A stretch of DNA of 14,186 nucleotides, from positions 1 through 14,186 of the forward strand of contig JBECKR010000190.1 in the NCBI GenBank assembly GCA_040235415.1, in the 5' to 3' direction. Position numbers and translations under genes: made by a program. The notes beneath the pieces are model-generated. The model searched no databases and was not told the DNA's origin. It saw only the letters and a list, made by a program, of their open reading frames with translations. The DNA is from JBECKR01 sp040235415. Lineage in GTDB: Bacteria > Acidobacteriota > Polarisedimenticolia > Polarisedimenticolales > Polarisedimenticolaceae. This document shows, one piece after another, positions 1 to 6,907 of this stretch (position 1 is its first letter; each line of letters starts with the position of its first letter).

Positions 1-2
1 AC

Positions 3-131
3 CTGTCCCGCGACGCGCCCATCATCGATATCGGTGGCGGCGCCTCCACCCTGGTCGATCATCTCGTCGACAGGGGCTACACCGACATCACGGTACTCGA
101 CACGTCAGCGAGGGGGCTCGCGCAGGCCCGT
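3..131 (+). pseudogene. Fragment of a class I SAM-dependent methyltransferase, cut at both ends
   Basis: Reading from base 3, the translation contains IIDIGGGASTLVDHL followed by an acidic strand end, ITVLDTSA. This is the motif I glycine loop (D-I-G-G-G) and motif II acidic residue that bind S-adenosylmethionine in Rossmann-fold methyltransferases. The upstream part lies outside the window. Similarity ends near LAQAR (about base 131). The frame stays open beyond that, but the DNA there is the antisense of a CoA-transferase gene, so the continuation is not methyltransferase. The fragment also looks less GC-extreme than what follows. The family call rests on motifs I and II alone, so the substrate cannot be named. 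It may be a true rearranged remnant or an assembly join. Confidence 0.6.
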
Positions 132-638
132 GACGACGTCGGCGATCTGCACCGGCGGCGGCGCCTCGCTCCCGAGGAGGTCGAGGAGCCCCGAGAGCGC
201 CAGGAAGTTGAGATCGTGCCCGACGCGCGTCGCGAGCGACGGTTCCGCCCCGAAGGCCGAGAGCGCGCAGACGACGAGCGCCGGGTTGCGCTCGAGCAGC
301 CTTCGCGGGCCGAGGTCCCAGCGCTCGAGAGTCCCGGGGCGGAAGCTCTCGAGCAGGACGTCGGCGGAGCGCGCGAGCTTGCGCACGGCGGCCGCGTCCG
401 CGGGGTCCCGGAGATCGAGGGCGACCGACTCGGCGCCGCGGTAGAGCGCGCAGAAGCCCGCGCCGACGCCTCCGACGAGCGGCGGGGCGGCTCGCAGCGG
501 GTCGCCCGCGCCGGGCTCCTCGATCTTGACGACGCGCGCCCCGAGGTCGAGCAGGAGGCGGGCCGTCACCGCGCCGGGGAGCATGCGCGACAGGTCGAGC
601 ACGATCGTGCCTTCGAGGGGGAGCGGGTGAGCGGGCAT
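105..638 (-). CDS. CaiB/BaiF family (class III) CoA-transferase, C-terminally truncated
   Basis: The 177-residue product starts MPAHPLPLEGTIVLDLSRMLPG, the usual N-terminus of formyl-CoA transferase / alpha-methylacyl-CoA racemase-like enzymes, which move CoA between acids or epimerise 2-methylacyl-CoAs. Residues matching the racemase catalytic set are visible: the Arg in ESFRPGTLERW, the His in GHDLNFLALSG, and the Asp in QIADVVTG. The family is normally 360-400 residues. Here homology stops just after the Asp, and the last residues (REPPR) before the stop are not family-like, so over half the protein is missing. The ATG overlaps the TGA of the upstream acyl-CoA dehydrogenase by one base (TGATG), with a GGGGGAG Shine-Dalgarno inside that gene, so it is the last gene of the beta-oxidation operon. 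Without the second half it is unlikely to be active. Whether the substrate was a 2-methylacyl-CoA or another acyl-CoA is open. Confidence 0.85.
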   Translation of the reverse strand: MPAHPLPLEGTIVLDLSRMLPGAVTARLLLDLGARVVKIEEPGAGDPLRAAPPLVGGVGAGFCALYRGAESVALDLRDPADAAAVRKLARSADVLLESFRPGTLERWDLGPRRLLERNPALVVCALSAFGAEPSLATRVGHDLNFLALSGLLDLLGSEAPPPVQIADVVTGLREPPR

Positions 639-2224
639 CAGCGCTCCCCCAGCCGGAACGATTTCACGAACCGCATCATCTCCCCGAGGTTCGAGACCTT
701 GATCTTGCCGAGCATGAACGCGGTCTGCGCGTGGGTCTTGCCGGAAGCGATCCCGAGGAACGTCTTGGCCTTCATCCGCACGGTACAGTCGGCCTCGCCG
801 TCGTGGCCGGGGGCGGTGCGGCACGCGCCGTCCTCGACGCGCAGGGTCCAGTCGGAATGCTCGGCGCCGTCGAAGCGGAAGTGGAACGTCGAGGACCAGC
901 CCTCGGCGCGTGACGGCCGCAGACGGGACGGCAGCGCACGCATCAGGCCCTCGACCGAGTCGAGGTCGAGCGGCTCGGCCGGCTTCGGCTCCGGAGGAGG
1001 CTGCCACGACGGCGCGGGCGGCTCGGTCCCCGCGGACCCTTCCCGCGCCGGCCGCTCGCGCGGCTCCGGCACGATCTCGTCGATCAGGATCCGGGCGATG
1101 ATCTCGCGCATGATCTCGGACGTGCCGGCGGTGATCGTGGCGCCGCGCGCGTCGCGCCAGAATCGTGCCGCGAGGTACTCCTCCATGAACCCGTAGCCGC
1201 CGTGCAGCTGCAGGCAGGCGTCCGCGATGCGCGTGCCGAGCTCGGTCGCGACGAGCTTCGCCATGGACGACTCCCGGATCGCGGTCTCGCCGTCGTGGTG
1301 CAGCCACGCCGTGTGGTACGTCAGATGGCGCGCCGCCTCGAGCTCGGCCGCGAGGTCGGCGAGACGGTGGCGCAGCGCCTGGAACTTCGTGAGCGGCCGT
1401 CCGAACGCCCGGCGTTGAGCCATGTACGCGAGCGTCTTCTCGATCGCGACGTCGGCGCTGCCCACCGCGATGGCCGCGGAGCACAGCCGCTCGAGCTGGA
1501 ACGACTCCATGATGAGGTAGAACCCCTCGTTCTCGCGACCGACGAGGCGGTCCACGGGAACGCGGGCCCCGTCGAAAACGAGCTCGGCGGTGTCGGAAGC
1601 GTGCCAGCCGAGCTTGCGGAGCCGTTTCGCGACGCGCACGCCCGGCGTGTCCGCGTCGACCACGATCAGGCTCAAGCCGGCGGAGCCGGATTCCGGCGGG
1701 CCCGTCCGGACCGCGAGGGTGTAGAAATCGCCGTCGGCGCCGTTCGTGATGAACGTCTTGGCGCCGTCGACGACGTACGCGTCGCCGTCGCGGCGGGCGG
1801 TCGTCCGAATGGACGCGACGTCCGAGCCGGCGTCCGGCTCGGTGATCGCGAGCGCCCCGATCTTGGCGCCGGCGATCGAGGGCACGAGATAGCGCCGCTT
1901 CAGCTCCTCGCTGCCGTGGCGCGCGATGTGCGGCGTCGCCATGAACTGCTGTACGGACACCGCCGCGCAGAACCCCCCCATGAGCGAGCGCGGCAACTCC
2001 TCCAACAGCGCGACGGCATGGAACACGTCGCCGCCGGAGCCGCCGTACGCCTCGGGCCCCATGACGCCGAGGAAGCCGAGGTCTCCCATCCGGACGAAGA
2101 TCTCGCGGGGGATGCGCCCCGCGGTCTCCCAATCGTCGGCGTTCGGCGCGACCTCGGTCTCGAGAAACCGCCGTACCTCGCGCCGGAACGCCTCGTGCTC
2201 CTCCGTGAAGTGAATCGACCGCAT
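638..2224 (-). CDS. Acyl-CoA dehydrogenase fused to a C-terminal SCP2 sterol-carrier domain
   Basis: This is a 528-residue FAD enzyme for the first step of beta-oxidation (acyl-CoA to trans-2-enoyl-CoA). Residues 1-380 form the dehydrogenase: ALAITEPDAGSDVAS at 124-138 is the first family signature, and GYGFMEEYLAARFWRDAR followed by AGTSEIM (to 372) is the second. The MCAD-position catalytic Glu is replaced by Ala (TAGTSEI). A Glu is instead present at 245 in QLERL, the position used by isovaleryl- and long-chain dehydrogenases, so the enzyme should still be competent. A Pro/Glu-rich linker (383-420) leads to residues 421-525, which resemble SCP2 (FHFRFDG, ADCTVRM, FLGIASGK, FMLGKIKV), a hydrophobic-pocket lipid or acyl-CoA carrier fold. 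Such domains usually occur alone or on peroxisomal enzymes. A short-spaced GAGGAG precedes the ATG. The preceding fadJ-like gene ends 86 bp upstream, and the downstream CoA-transferase overlaps by 1 bp. Confidence 0.93.
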   Translation of the reverse strand: MRSIHFTEEHEAFRREVRRFLETEVAPNADDWETAGRIPREIFVRMGDLGFLGVMGPEAYGGSGGDVFHAVALLEELPRSLMGGFCAAVSVQQFMATPHIARHGSEELKRRYLVPSIAGAKIGALAITEPDAGSDVASIRTTARRDGDAYVVDGAKTFITNGADGDFYTLAVRTGPPESGSAGLSLIVVDADTPGVRVAKRLRKLGWHASDTAELVFDGARVPVDRLVGRENEGFYLIMESFQLERLCSAAIAVGSADVAIEKTLAYMAQRRAFGRPLTKFQALRHRLADLAAELEAARHLTYHTAWLHHDGETAIRESSMAKLVATELGTRIADACLQLHGGYGFMEEYLAARFWRDARGATITAGTSEIMREIIARILIDEIVPEPRERPAREGSAGTEPPAPSWQPPPEPKPAEPLDLDSVEGLMRALPSRLRPSRAEGWSSTFHFRFDGAEHSDWTLRVEDGACRTAPGHDGEADCTVRMKAKTFLGIASGKTHAQTAFMLGKIKVSNLGEMMRFVKSFRLGER

Positions 2225-2236
2225 CGGCTCCTCGTC

Positions 2237-2309
2237 GGGGACATTCCTCCCGAGACTACAACAACTTCAACGGTGGTAGAGCAATTCGGCTCCAGCGAGG
2301 AATGTCCCC
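2237..2309. repeat. Perfect 13-bp inverted repeat (GGGGACATTCCTC) with 47-bp loop
   Basis: GGGGACATTCCTC at 2237-2249 is matched exactly by its reverse complement GAGGAATGTCCCC at 2297-2309. It fills the only real gap inside the - strand beta-oxidation operon, just after the fadJ-like stop and before the acyl-CoA dehydrogenase start. The 47-bp interior is clearly richer in A and T than the flanks and contains TTGCTC and TTGTAG 17 bp apart on the - strand, a weak promoter possibility. A 13-bp stem in mRNA could protect or attenuate the transcript. It also has the form of a REP-like palindromic repeat. No T-tract follows, so it is not a standard terminator. Confidence 0.75.
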
Positions 2310-2310
2310 C

Positions 2311-4434
2311 TCACGGGTGGAAGCGGCGGGCGTTTCGGGCGAGGTCCCGGAGCATCGGGGCCGGCTCGAAGCGTGCGCCGTGGGCGTCGCGCAAACGCTC
2401 GAGCGAAGCGACCGCCTCGGACGGTCCCATCGCGTCGAGCCAGCGGAACGGTCCGCCGGTGAACGGCGGGAACCCGAGGCCGAGGATCGCGGCGACGTCC
2501 CCGTCGCGCGCCGACCGCAGCACCCCGTCCTGCAGGCACCACACCGCCTCGTTCGCCATCAGGAACGCCGCGCGGTGCGCGATCGAGCGCGCGTCGGGAC
2601 CGGGGCCGGAGCGCGCCCCGAAGAAACGGTACGCCTCCTCGCTCGGGCCCTTCCGGCGGCCTTGGCCCGCGCCTTCGTACCGGTAGAATCCCTTGCGGTT
2701 CTTCCGGCCGCGGTAGCCTGCGTCGTACATCTTCGGGAGCGCGTCGCTCGCGCCGAGGCCGCGATCCTCGAACACGTCGCCGACGTCCCGGACGACGTGC
2801 GCCGCGACGTCGATCCCGACCTCGTCGAGCAGCCGCAACGGTCCGACGGGGTAGCCGAAGTCCATGACGGCGCGGTCCACGTCCTCGATGCCGGCGCCCT
2901 CGGCGACCAGCAGCATCGCCTCGTTCAGGAACGGGGCCAGGATCCTCGTGGTGTAGAACCCCGGCCCGTCTTTCACGATCACGACGGTCTTGCCCTGGCG
3001 CACGCCGTAGCGCCAGGCCGTCGCGAGCGCCTGCTCGGAGGTCCGATCGGTGGCGATCAGCTCGAGCAGCGGCATCTTCTCGACGGGCGAGAAGTAGTGC
3101 ATCCCCAGGACGCGCTCGGGGTGCTTCGCCCCCTCGGCGATCCGGGAGATCGCGAGCGCCGACGTGTTCGAGGCGAACACCGCGTCGGGCGAGATCACCG
3201 CTTCGGTCTCCGCCAGCACACGACGCTTGAGCTCGAGGTCCTCGAAGACCGCCTCGATCACGAGATCCGCGTGGCGGATGTCCCGCGGGTCGGTCGACGT
3301 GTGCAGCCGCGCCAGGAACCGGTCGCGGTCGAACGCACGGATCGCGGCCGAGCGCACCCGTCGTTCGAGGCCCCCCGCGACGTGCCGCAGGCACCCGGCG
3401 AGCACCTCTTCCTTCACGTCCTTGACCACGACGGGCGTCTCGGGGACCGAGACCGCGGCGATGCCGCTTCCCATGAAGCCGCCGCCGAGCACCGCGAGGC
3501 GCTCGACCGCTTCGGGCTCCGGCATCCCGTCGGGCCGTTTCTTGAGCGCCGTCATGCTCTCGAACAGCCGCACCAGGCTCTTCGCGACGTCGCCCGAGAC
3601 GAGCTCGCCGAAACGCCGGGCCTCGCGTTCGAGCCCGGCGGAAACGCCGCGCCGCCAGCCGACCTCGACGCACTCCAGGATGAACCCCGGCGCGGGGTAG
3701 TTCCCGCGGGTCTTGCGCGCGGCCTCCCTGCGGGCCCGCGCGAATACGAGCCCGCGCAGCAGCGCCGACTCGAGCAGGCGGTTCAGCCGCGACCGCCGCG
3801 GCTCGCGGCGTCGAAGCTTCCCTTCGGCCAGCATCAGAGCCGCCCGCGCCGCCGTCTCCTCGATGCCGCCGGGCGACGTCAGCGCGTCCACGAGCCCCAT
3901 GCGCTGCGCCCGCCGCGCCCGCAGGCGCTTGCCGGTCAGCAGGAGCGGCAGCGCCTCGGGCAGTCCGACGAGACGCGGGAGCCGCTGGGTGCCGCCGCCG
4001 CCGGGGAGCAGGCCGAGCTGCACCTCGGGGAGCGCGAGCTGCGTCCGCGGCTCGTCGGAGGCGATGCGGTAGCGGCACGCGAGCGCGACCTCGAGCCCGC
4101 CGCCGAGCGCCGGACCGTCGATCGCGGCGACGAACGGCTTGGGGCTCGCCGCCATGCGGTCGAGGATCGCCTGCCCGCCGCGCGAGAACGCGGTTCCTTC
4201 GGCCGCGCCCTCGATCGCGAGCAGCTGCTTCAGGTCCGCGCCCGCCACGAACGTCCCGGGCTTGGCGCTCGCGACGACGCACGCCACGATCGCGGAGTCG
4301 GACAGCGCGGCGTCGAGCGCCGGGCCGACCTCCGCCATGAGCTCGCGCGACAGCACGTTCACCGGGCTGCCGGGGGTATCGAAGCGCACGATCGCGACGC
4401 CGTCGCGGCGACGCTCGACCCGGACGATGCTCAT
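2311..4434 (-). CDS. fadJ: Fatty-acid oxidation complex alpha subunit: enoyl-CoA hydratase / 3-hydroxyacyl-CoA dehydrogenase
   Basis: The 707-residue bifunctional enzyme hydrates trans-2-enoyl-CoA and then oxidises the L-3-hydroxyacyl-CoA with NAD, feeding the thiolase encoded just upstream. Residues 1-190 are a crotonase domain with oxyanion-hole GADL, ALGGGLEVALAC and LPEVQLGLLPGGGGTQRL; both catalytic glutamates are present (E115, E137). A basic linker with KTRGNYPAPG follows. Residues 310-490 are the NAD-binding dehydrogenase domain with GGGFMGSG at 317-324 and the catalytic pair in HYFSPVEKMPLLEL (H446, E458). Two C-terminal helical domains (about 490-700) contain KDGPGFYTTRIL and FPPFTGGPF. 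Length and order match the FadJ / mitochondrial trifunctional protein alpha family. The ATG lies in an ATGA overlap with the thiolase stop, implying translational coupling. An open frame extends upstream to about 5511, but it reads the thiolase gene out of frame, so this start is firm. Confidence 0.95.
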   Translation of the reverse strand: MSIVRVERRRDGVAIVRFDTPGSPVNVLSRELMAEVGPALDAALSDSAIVACVVASAKPGTFVAGADLKQLLAIEGAAEGTAFSRGGQAILDRMAASPKPFVAAIDGPALGGGLEVALACRYRIASDEPRTQLALPEVQLGLLPGGGGTQRLPRLVGLPEALPLLLTGKRLRARRAQRMGLVDALTSPGGIEETAARAALMLAEGKLRRREPRRSRLNRLLESALLRGLVFARARREAARKTRGNYPAPGFILECVEVGWRRGVSAGLEREARRFGELVSGDVAKSLVRLFESMTALKKRPDGMPEPEAVERLAVLGGGFMGSGIAAVSVPETPVVVKDVKEEVLAGCLRHVAGGLERRVRSAAIRAFDRDRFLARLHTSTDPRDIRHADLVIEAVFEDLELKRRVLAETEAVISPDAVFASNTSALAISRIAEGAKHPERVLGMHYFSPVEKMPLLELIATDRTSEQALATAWRYGVRQGKTVVIVKDGPGFYTTRILAPFLNEAMLLVAEGAGIEDVDRAVMDFGYPVGPLRLLDEVGIDVAAHVVRDVGDVFEDRGLGASDALPKMYDAGYRGRKNRKGFYRYEGAGQGRRKGPSEEAYRFFGARSGPGPDARSIAHRAAFLMANEAVWCLQDGVLRSARDGDVAAILGLGFPPFTGGPFRWLDAMGPSEAVASLERLRDAHGARFEPAPMLRDLARNARRFHP

Positions 4435-5726
4435 GACGCGATCCTCTCGAGAACGAGGGCGTAGCCGAGCGCGCCCGAGGCGCACGCCGCGACCATGCCG
4501 TAGCGGCCGTTCTCGTGCTCGAGGCGCCGGCAGCACGTCGTGACGAGCCGACCTCCGGTGGCGCCGAACGGGTGGCCGACCGAGAGCGAGCCGCCCCAAC
4601 GGTTGAGCTTCGCCTCCGGAATCCGCCCGACGGCGCGGTCGCGGCCGAGCCGCTCTCGCGCGAACGCGTCGTCGGCGAGCACGATCTGGACCGCGAGCAC
4701 CTGCGCGGCGAACGCCTCGTGAAGCTCGAACACGTCGATGTCGTCGAGTCCGAGACCGATGCGGTCGAGGAGCTTCGGGATCGCGAGCCCCGGGCCGAGC
4801 AGCAGCTCTTCGAGCGGGTCCATGGCGACGAGCACGTCGTCCACGACCCTCGCGAGCGGGCGGATGCCGAGCACGCCGGCGCGCTCCTCCGACATCAGGA
4901 GCACGGCCGAGGCGCCGTCGGTCAGGAACGAGCTGTTTCCCGCGGTGATCGTCCCGAAGCGGCGGTCGAACGCGGGCCGCAGCGCAGCGAGCTTCTCCAT
5001 CGAGGTGTCGCCGCGGATACCGTTGTCGGCCGTCGCGCGCTCGAATCGCGGCGGCACCGGCGCGGGGACGACCGGCTCGGTCAGGAGGCCGGAGGCCGCC
5101 GCCTCCGCGGCGAGACGATGCGAGCGCATCGCGAACGCGTCCTGCGCCTCGCGGGTGATGCCGAACCGCTTCGCGAGGCGCTCGCAGTTCTGTCCCATGG
5201 TGAGGCCGGTCGAGAAGTCCGCGATCGCCGGGACGTCGGGGGCGAGGTCGCGCGGCCGGAGACCGCGCAGGAGCTTCAGCCAGCCGGAGGGACCCTTGAC
5301 CTTGCGGCTCGCCATCAACCGCCGGCGCAGCGGACGGCTCCACCGGATCGGAACGTCCGATAGCGTCTCGGTCCCGCCCGCGATCGCGACGTCGACGTCG
5401 CGGGCGCGGATGGCGTGGGCCGCCTCGCGGAATGCGACGTTCGCCGAGATGCACGCCGCGGTCACGGTGAACGCCGGCACGGAGGCCGGGACGTTGGCGC
5501 CGAGCGCGCACTCGCGCGCGACGTTCGACGTGTTCGGATCCTGGATGACCGTACCCATGGCGACCAGGCCGATCTCGGCCGGGTCGATCGCGACGCGGCG
5601 CAGCAACCCCGCGATCGCGGTGCGACCGAGCTCGTACGCGCCGAGATCGCGGAGCTCGGTTTCCGATCTCGCGAACGGCGTGCGGCAGCCGTCCACGACC
5701 ACGACCGTCCGGCTCGAGTCGGGCAT
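4431..5726 (-). CDS. fadI: Acetyl-CoA acyltransferase (3-ketoacyl-CoA thiolase, FadI/HADHB type)
   Basis: The 431-residue thiolase performs the last step of beta-oxidation, cleaving 3-ketoacyl-CoA with CoA into acetyl-CoA and a shortened acyl-CoA. The nucleophile Cys92 sits in TAACISANVAF, His336 in ELHEAFAAQ, His385 in GHPFGATG and Cys415 in ACASGALG, so the catalytic set is complete. The HEAFA form (rather than NEAFA) and the extra loop around residues 130-175 match the trifunctional-protein beta / FadI branch, as does pairing with a FadJ-type alpha subunit. It is the first gene of the - strand operon. The ATG at 5726 has GGAGG about 8 bp upstream, and the TGA overlaps the fadJ start (ATGA). 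Upstream is a 97-bp divergent promoter region. Confidence 0.95.
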   Translation of the reverse strand: MPDSSRTVVVVDGCRTPFARSETELRDLGAYELGRTAIAGLLRRVAIDPAEIGLVAMGTVIQDPNTSNVARECALGANVPASVPAFTVTAACISANVAFREAAHAIRARDVDVAIAGGTETLSDVPIRWSRPLRRRLMASRKVKGPSGWLKLLRGLRPRDLAPDVPAIADFSTGLTMGQNCERLAKRFGITREAQDAFAMRSHRLAAEAAASGLLTEPVVPAPVPPRFERATADNGIRGDTSMEKLAALRPAFDRRFGTITAGNSSFLTDGASAVLLMSEERAGVLGIRPLARVVDDVLVAMDPLEELLLGPGLAIPKLLDRIGLGLDDIDVFELHEAFAAQVLAVQIVLADDAFARERLGRDRAVGRIPEAKLNRWGGSLSVGHPFGATGGRLVTTCCRRLEHENGRYGMVAACASGALGYALVLERIAS

Positions 5727-5823
5727 CGTTGCGTCCTCCGGGGAGCGGCCGACGGTGGCATGCCTAGGGTACAACGTCGCGACGGGTCTACAATGCGGCC
5801 GATTCCTACCTCCGGAGGACGCG
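5727..5823. promoter_or_regulatory. Divergent promoter region between beta-oxidation operon and aldolase gene
   Basis: The 97 bp separate two divergent starts. On the + strand TACAAT at 5789-5794 is a good -10 with no clear -35. On the - strand TTGTAG and TACCCT occur 16 bp apart and could drive the thiolase-led operon. The two promoters overlap, so one bound regulator could control both. Both genes carry the same Shine-Dalgarno context CCGGAGGACGC (5731-5741 reversed; 5812-5822). No obvious operator palindrome apart from that is visible, and no regulator gene is adjacent. Confidence 0.45.
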
Positions 5824-6750
5824 ATGCAGGACGATATTCCCGGCGACCTCCCCGAACTCGCCGGCGTGTTCCCGGCGCTCACGACGCCGTTCGACGCGCA
5901 CGGCGCGATCGCGACCGGCCCGCTGCAGGACAACCTCGAGCGCTACCTCGAAGCCGGAGTGCACGGGTTCCTGGTCCTCGGCTCGACCGGCGAGTCCGTC
6001 CTGATCGACGAGGCGGAGCGAGGTCTCGTGCTCGACGCCGCCCGGGCCGCCATCCCGCGCTCGCGGACGCTCGTCGCCGGGGTCAGCGCGGAGTCGACGC
6101 CGGCGGCGGTTCGCCAGGCCTGCCGCGCTGCGGACGCGGGCGCGGACGCGGTCCTGGTCTCGACCCCGCATTACTATCGCGGGCAGATGGATGCGGCAGC
6201 GCTGACCTCGCACTACCGCCGCGTCGCGGACGCCTCGCCGCTCCCGGTGCTGCTGTACAACGTCCCCAAGTTCACCGGCGTCGCCCTGGCCCCCGCCCTC
6301 GTCGAGGATCTTGCCCGTCACGGCAACGTCGTCGGAATCAAGGACAGCTCCGGGGACCTCGGAGGGCTGGTGGCGCTGCTCGCCCGGGCGCCTCGGGCGT
6401 TCCGGGTGCTGTGCGGCGATGCCGGTGTGTTCCACGCCGCGCTCGCCGCCGGTGCGAGCGGGGCGATGCTCGCCGCGGCGGCGGCGTTCCCCGAGCCGAT
6501 GGTGCGGATCGCCGCGGCCGTCCGCGGGGGAGACGTCGACGGCGCGGTCGCCCTGCACCGCGCGGTCACGCCGGCGTGCCGCCTCGTGGCCGCGGAGCTC
6601 GGGGTTCCCGGAATCAAGGCAGCGCTCGACCACCGCGGGTGGTACGGCGGGCCGCCCCGGGCCCCGCTCCGGCCGCTTCCCGAAGCGGAACGGGTGCGGG
6701 TCCGCGAGGCGGTCGACATGCTCGGGGAGGACCGCCTGATCCCGGCCTGA
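5824..6750 (+). CDS. DapA-superfamily class I aldolase, probably 4-hydroxy-2-oxoglutarate aldolase-like
   Basis: The 308-residue TIM-barrel Schiff-base lyase shows all superfamily marks: ALTTPF (T20, T21), GSTGES at 53-58, Tyr145 in LLYNVPKFTG, and Schiff-base Lys173 in GIKDSSGD. True dihydrodipicolinate synthases have Arg after YNVPS to bind aspartate semialdehyde. Here that residue is Phe, so a lysine-biosynthesis role is doubtful. The stretch HYYRGQMDAAAL...YRRVADASPLPV and the C-terminal GIPG-like and WYGGPPRAPL segments resemble, from memory, human HOGA1, which splits 4-hydroxy-2-oxoglutarate into pyruvate and glyoxylate (hydroxyproline breakdown). Other 2-keto-acid aldolases remain possible. 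The ATG has CCGGAGGAC just upstream. The gene is divergent from the beta-oxidation operon and 157 bp before the phosphatase gene. The protein appears cytoplasmic, with no signal peptide. Confidence 0.85.
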   Translation: MQDDIPGDLPELAGVFPALTTPFDAHGAIATGPLQDNLERYLEAGVHGFLVLGSTGESVLIDEAERGLVLDAARAAIPRSRTLVAGVSAESTPAAVRQACRAADAGADAVLVSTPHYYRGQMDAAALTSHYRRVADASPLPVLLYNVPKFTGVALAPALVEDLARHGNVVGIKDSSGDLGGLVALLARAPRAFRVLCGDAGVFHAALAAGASGAMLAAAAAFPEPMVRIAAAVRGGDVDGAVALHRAVTPACRLVAAELGVPGIKAALDHRGWYGGPPRAPLRPLPEAERVRVREAVDMLGEDRLIPA

Positions 6751-6839
6751 CCCTCCCGGCCGCGGCGGGGTCCGATCCGGAACGGCGTGGAATACGGAGA
6801 GCGGCGCGCGCCCGTCACGGGAAGTTCACGCCGTGCATG

Positions 6840-6868
6840 TTGAAACGTCCGCGGCCGTCTCCTATCGT
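6840..6868 (+). promoter_or_regulatory. Sigma70-type promoter before the phosphatase gene
   Basis: TTGAAA at 6840-6845 and TATCGT at 6863-6868 are separated by exactly 17 bp. Transcription would start near 6875, giving a leader of about 33 nt to the ATG at 6908. This also argues against the longer reading that would begin at the GTG at 6833, upstream of the promoter. Confidence 0.5.
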
Positions 6869-6907
6869 ATCGGCGAGCGCCCCGGCCCGGGGCGAACGGT
6901 TTGCACG

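Noticed and set aside
216..1196. Long + strand open frame continuing the methyltransferase reading
   Set aside because: It is antisense to well-supported CoA-transferase and acyl-CoA dehydrogenase genes, is rich in Arg/Glu/Ala without domain motifs, and is the expected artefact of high GC third positions.
2302..4464. 720-codon + strand open frame
   Set aside because: Exact antisense of the fadJ-like gene, which has complete catalytic motifs; the translation is low-complexity Arg/Glu/Pro.
4435..5511. Possible N-terminal extension of the fadJ-like protein
   Set aside because: This segment reads the thiolase gene in another frame and is Arg-rich; the crotonase domain begins exactly at the ATG at 4434 in an ATGA overlap.
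5731..5822. 11-bp inverted repeat GCGTCCTCCGG / CCGGAGGACGC in the divergent region
   Set aside because: Both arms are the Shine-Dalgarno contexts of the two divergent genes, so shared ribosome-binding sequence explains it better than an operator.
6782..6835. 8-bp inverted repeat ACGGCGTG / CACGCCGT before the phosphatase gene
   Set aside because: Short, imperfectly extended and common by chance in DNA this rich in GC.
6833..6907. GTG start for the phosphatase 25 codons earlier
   Set aside because: It lies at or before the -35 of the likely promoter and its residues add no recognisable domain sequence.
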